Notes under the pieces: model-generated | Told to the model about the DNA's origin: nothing | The model's database searches: none | The model's input: only the letters and a program-made list of their open reading frames with translations | Shown here: positions 29,799 through 32,502 of the stretch, one piece after another | Layout of the letters: every line of letters starts with the position of its first letter | Numbering within the stretch: the stretch's first letter is position 1 | NCBI GenBank assembly: GCA_001509375.1 | Contig: LGFT01000018.1 | Span: 1-32,502, forward strand | Direction of reading: 5' to 3' | DNA from: Methanothrix harundinacea | GTDB lineage: Archaea > Halobacteriota > Methanosarcinia > Methanotrichales > Methanotrichaceae | DNA length: 32,502 nucleotides | Translations under genes and position numbers: made by a program

Positions 29799-32502
29799 AG
29801 ATTCAGTACCGCCGCAATAGTTGCAGGTCAGGTCCTCGCAGGCGAGGCCGTCCGCCCCATACCCATAATGCTCTAGCTCCCAGTTTGGAGGCTGCCATAT
29901 CCCGCAAGATATGGGACCGCACTCGTCTTCGACCACCCCGACTTCGATGACGCAAGTTGCTCTGACCGGCTGGACGACAGGCCCGTCGACGGACCGCGGA
30001 TCGACCTCGACGGTGTTTGTGAACCTCCCGTCGCCGGGGGCAAGGGCTGAGAACTCGATCGTCTTCGTCTCGAACGGCTTGATCTCGACGAGGTTCCAGA
30101 CAACAACGCCATTCTCGTAAGATGCGAAGGGGATCGAAGAGTCTATGAGTTTCATGCCAGAGGGCAACGAATCGGTCACTGTAGCCACCCTCGTCACATC
30201 CTCCGCGTTCTTGACCTCGACCTTATATCTGACGACGCTCGCGTTCACCTCGTCAAGCTCTGCGGTCTTGACGACAGACAGTTGCTCCTCTCGGGGTACA
30301 ATGCAGCATGTAACCCAACTGATCTCCTGAGCGCTGAAGTTCGATGCGCAGACCCACTGGTCGCCGTTGTTGATCCCGCCGCAGACCTTGACCCTGTTGA
30401 CGAGCTCGCTCGGGTGGTATTTGGTCACGTCCAGCTTCAGCAAAATCTCCACCACGCCGCCGATCCCGATATTCATCAGCGTCCAGTTGGCGTAAGTCTC
30501 AGTCAGCTCGGTGGGCCTAAGCGAGGACTCGATGAATATCGATCCCGGCGGGAGAAGGTCCTGCACATATACGGGCCCCAGGGCCTTGTTCCCATCGTTC
30601 TCGATAGAGATGGTGTAGGTTGCCACCGTTCTCGTCTTCACTTCGCCTTCGAGATGTTCCTCACCATAACCCCATGGGAGGGTCTCCTCGACGATCCCGC
30701 CCACCAGGGTCTTGGTGACGTTCAGGTGGGGCCGATCGTACTTGGCGATGCCGGTGAAGATGACCCTCCTCTCGACTGAATAGTCGCCCTCATATTGTTC
30801 GTCGAAGTCGACCTCGTCCTCCAGAATTGCCCTGTATCGAGCCCGGCCCGAGAAGTTGGCGGACGTGTCCATCTCGTTCAGGCCTTTGGCAATAGTTTCC
30901 TTGTCCAGCTCTGTGATGCTCGTATACTCCTCGCCGATGAGGCTCGTCTCAGGATTCCTGGAGTACATGCCCTCCGTCCACTTCATGGAGGCTTCGATGG
31001 ATACGTCTCCCGTGAGGCTCTGGTTCATGGGGGCGTAGACGACGGCGATATCTTTAGCGATGTAGTTGGTGTAGGTCTCAATCAGCTCCTCGGAGTCGTA
31101 GGTTCCCGCGCCCGACTCGTAGCTCCTCTGGCTTTCGCCGATCTTCTTGTCCACGACGACGAGACCCTCACCTGACGCCGCCTTCTCGGAAGTGACCGCT
31201 GAGCCGTACTCATCGATCCTCTCCAGGACCCGGAAGCTTCCGACGTAGTCCTCCCGCGCTTCGAATATGGGCGTCGTCTGAGGCGTCGACGAATTCGATG
31301 GCATCTTCAGGAATCCTATGTGGCCCCGGCCATCGAACTCGGAATCAACCTCCATCACCGATTGATTTTCGTCCAGAAACATCCGTGACTCGCGGTCGAG
31401 GAATACGGCATCGTGATAAGTTTCGGTCATGGTGGTGCCGGTAACGTAATTCTTGGCCCGGGCCTTCTTTACCCAGGCTGAGTCGTAGGTGACGATTCTG
31501 TTGTTGTAGAGCCCTATCGAGGTAGGTTTGTAGGTCGCAGATAAGTCCTCTTCCCACTCTATCGACTTATTCTCTGTGAAGATCGCGACCCTCTCTTCGG
31601 CGTCGAAGAGGCCGCTGCCGTACTCTCTCGTTTCAAGCTTGGTTCCCAGCTCTCCCACAGTCACCATCACGCAGTCTGAGATCGGTTTCGCGTTCCAGTC
31701 TGAGGTGACATATGCGCAGTTCTTTAGCAGGTCTTCTTCGAAGGTGGTGCTATAGTCGTTGGCGACGTTGACGAAACCCTCCCCACTGACGCCCTGCAAC
31801 ATCCCGAACTCGAAGTCCTGCCTCTCGGGGACTCTGACCTTGATGGTGATGTCTTCAGACGTATTCGCCGGTATGACCGGGAAGTGCCATTTGCCGTCGG
31901 CTCCTGGTGCTGGCGAGTACGAGAGGATCTCCACGCGTCTGTTGAAGACGTCCCAGACGGTGACGTTGTGGACGTTGTTTCCGCCGTTGTTGCAGATGGT
32001 GATGGTGTATGTCACCTCCTCACCACGTTTGACGTCATACTTGTCGGCGGTTTTATCTATTGTTATGTTCCGGGGATCGTTGAAGAAATCGATATCAGTG
32101 AGGAATTCGTATTCGTCCTTTATGATGACATTCTGACAGCCGGATTCGGGGTCGACTGCATTCCAGCCCTCTTTTAGAACCTCGCATACCTGAATATTTC
32201 CAGGACCGAGACCGCAGATCTGCCAGTAACCCACCCCATTTTTGAGATCGGTATACGTTATGTTAAAGGGTTCGCCATCATCGAATTCGCCGTTTTTATT
32301 ATAATCAACGAATATTCTCCAGTCGTTGAGAGGCTCTCCGGTGATCGAATCATATTTGTGACCGGAAATGCAACAGTCGCGCCCGTTAACGAAGTTCAAG
32401 TCTGATCTTCCGCAATCGCCTGGAAGGGTTATCTCATGGTAGTCGGGATCAGTTGGCGATACGCGAGTCCATCCTTCCTTTAGAACCTCGCTGACCTGAT
32501 AT
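29784..32502 (-). CDS. Large surface protein with SdrD-B-like and DUF11 domains (partial, runs off right edge)
   Basis: The frame has no stop up to the window edge, giving at least 905 residues of the C-terminal part; the true start is outside. At the N-terminal side of the visible part are tandem SdrD-B-like units: SEVLKEGW and CEVLKEGW recur about 100 residues apart, with CCISGHKYDSITGEPLNDW and DYNKNGEFDDGEPFN between. A DUF11 domain (KTADKYDVKRGEEVTYTIT) follows, then a ~350-residue beta-rich region, and two more DUF11 domains (LNVTKTLV..TYTISIENDG and LSVVKTAELDEV). The extreme C-terminus is cysteine-rich (CGPISC, then CEDLTCNYCGGTESC). No membrane helix or sorting signal is seen at the C-terminus. 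This is a structural cell-envelope protein; cysteines could cross-link it. Confidence 0.88.
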   Translation of the reverse strand, partial: YQVSEVLKEGWTRVSPTDPDYHEITLPGDCGRSDLNFVNGRDCCISGHKYDSITGEPLNDWRIFVDYNKNGEFDDGEPFNITYTDLKNGVGYWQICGLGPGNIQVCEVLKEGWNAVDPESGCQNVIIKDEYEFLTDIDFFNDPRNITIDKTADKYDVKRGEEVTYTITICNNGGNNVHNVTVWDVFNRRVEILSYSPAPGADGKWHFPVIPANTSEDITIKVRVPERQDFEFGMLQGVSGEGFVNVANDYSTTFEEDLLKNCAYVTSDWNAKPISDCVMVTVGELGTKLETREYGSGLFDAEERVAIFTENKSIEWEEDLSATYKPTSIGLYNNRIVTYDSAWVKKARAKNYVTGTTMTETYHDAVFLDRESRMFLDENQSVMEVDSEFDGRGHIGFLKMPSNSSTPQTTPIFEAREDYVGSFRVLERIDEYGSAVTSEKAASGEGLVVVDKKIGESQRSYESGAGTYDSEELIETYTNYIAKDIAVVYAPMNQSLTGDVSIEASMKWTEGMYSRNPETSLIGEEYTSITELDKETIAKGLNEMDTSANFSGRARYRAILEDEVDFDEQYEGDYSVERRVIFTGIAKYDRPHLNVTKTLVGGIVEETLPWGYGEEHLEGEVKTRTVATYTISIENDGNKALGPVYVQDLLPPGSIFIESSLRPTELTETYANWTLMNIGIGGVVEILLKLDVTKYHPSELVNRVKVCGGINNGDQWVCASNFSAQEISWVTCCIVPREEQLSVVKTAELDEVNASVVRYKVEVKNAEDVTRVATVTDSLPSGMKLIDSSIPFASYENGVVVWNLVEIKPFETKTIEFSALAPGDGRFTNTVEVDPRSVDGPVVQPVRATCVIEVGVVEDECGPISCGIWQPPNWELEHYGYGADGLACEDLTCNYCGGTESCLAP

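Noticed and set aside
1-32502. CRISPR arrays, tRNA or rRNA genes, insertion sequences
   Set aside because: I looked in the intergenic gaps and found no regularly spaced repeats, no cloverleaf with a TTC arm, and no transposase motif.

Overview
The window most likely comes from a methanogenic euryarchaeon of the Methanotrichales type (Methanothrix/Methanocrinis). This placement is an inference. It rests on a fused formaldehyde-activating enzyme/hexulose-phosphate synthase, an F420-dependent NADP reductase, an FrhB-type F420 domain, archaeal ValRS, Trm1, Tsr3 and TraB, archaeal TATA boxes, and many secreted beta-helix, DNRLRE, DUF11 and dockerin proteins. Most of the window is GC-rich. The first ~2.9 kb is visibly more AT-rich.

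Left edge (1-2925): the tail of an unidentified gene, a 48-residue cysteine-rich small protein with a strong ribosome binding site and a hairpin terminator, and a minus-strand secreted TPR protein. The TPR protein's C-terminal domain was duplicated in tandem; the second copy was then broken by an internal deletion and frame change. Next come two head-to-head genes that have both lost their 5' ends at one junction near 3188: tsr3 (minus) and valS (plus). The valS frame has no start codon upstream of its FHIGN motif, so this is either a real deletion or an assembly error.

Housekeeping block (3188-8486, plus strand): ValRS, a CYTH/CyaB-like protein and a presenilin-type membrane protease overlap by 4 and 8 bp. 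A small zinc-ribbon protein and Trm1 follow.

Redox block (8851-13513): an F420:NADP oxidoreductase faces a minus-strand three-gene operon. The operon encodes a NuoE-like subunit, a NuoF/HydB-like subunit, and a fusion of a NuoG/HydA-type iron-sulfur N-terminus with an FrhB domain. I read this as a flavin-based NAD(P)H/F420/ferredoxin oxidoreductase. It is the most interesting system in the window.

Envelope block (13890-25619): a TraB-family membrane protein, an M50 metalloprotease with CBS domains, a dockerin-fused metal-binding protein, a fuculose-phosphate-type aldolase, a secreted subtilase, a secreted double-rhodanese protein, a NosD-like beta-helix protein, a DNRLRE protein and a thioredoxin-like/CcdA fusion. 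Many of these act outside the membrane and several concern proteolysis or thiol/sulfur chemistry.

Right part (25723-32502): Fae-Hps sits almost directly against a membrane-anchored alkaline-phosphatase-superfamily protein. ThiC with its own promoter follows. A large minus-strand surface protein with SdrD-B-like and DUF11 domains runs off the right edge.

First genes of transcription units often have a TATA-like box 27-31 nt before the start codon, which suggests leaderless mRNAs. Several internal or alternative-start genes instead carry GAGGTG-type ribosome binding sites.
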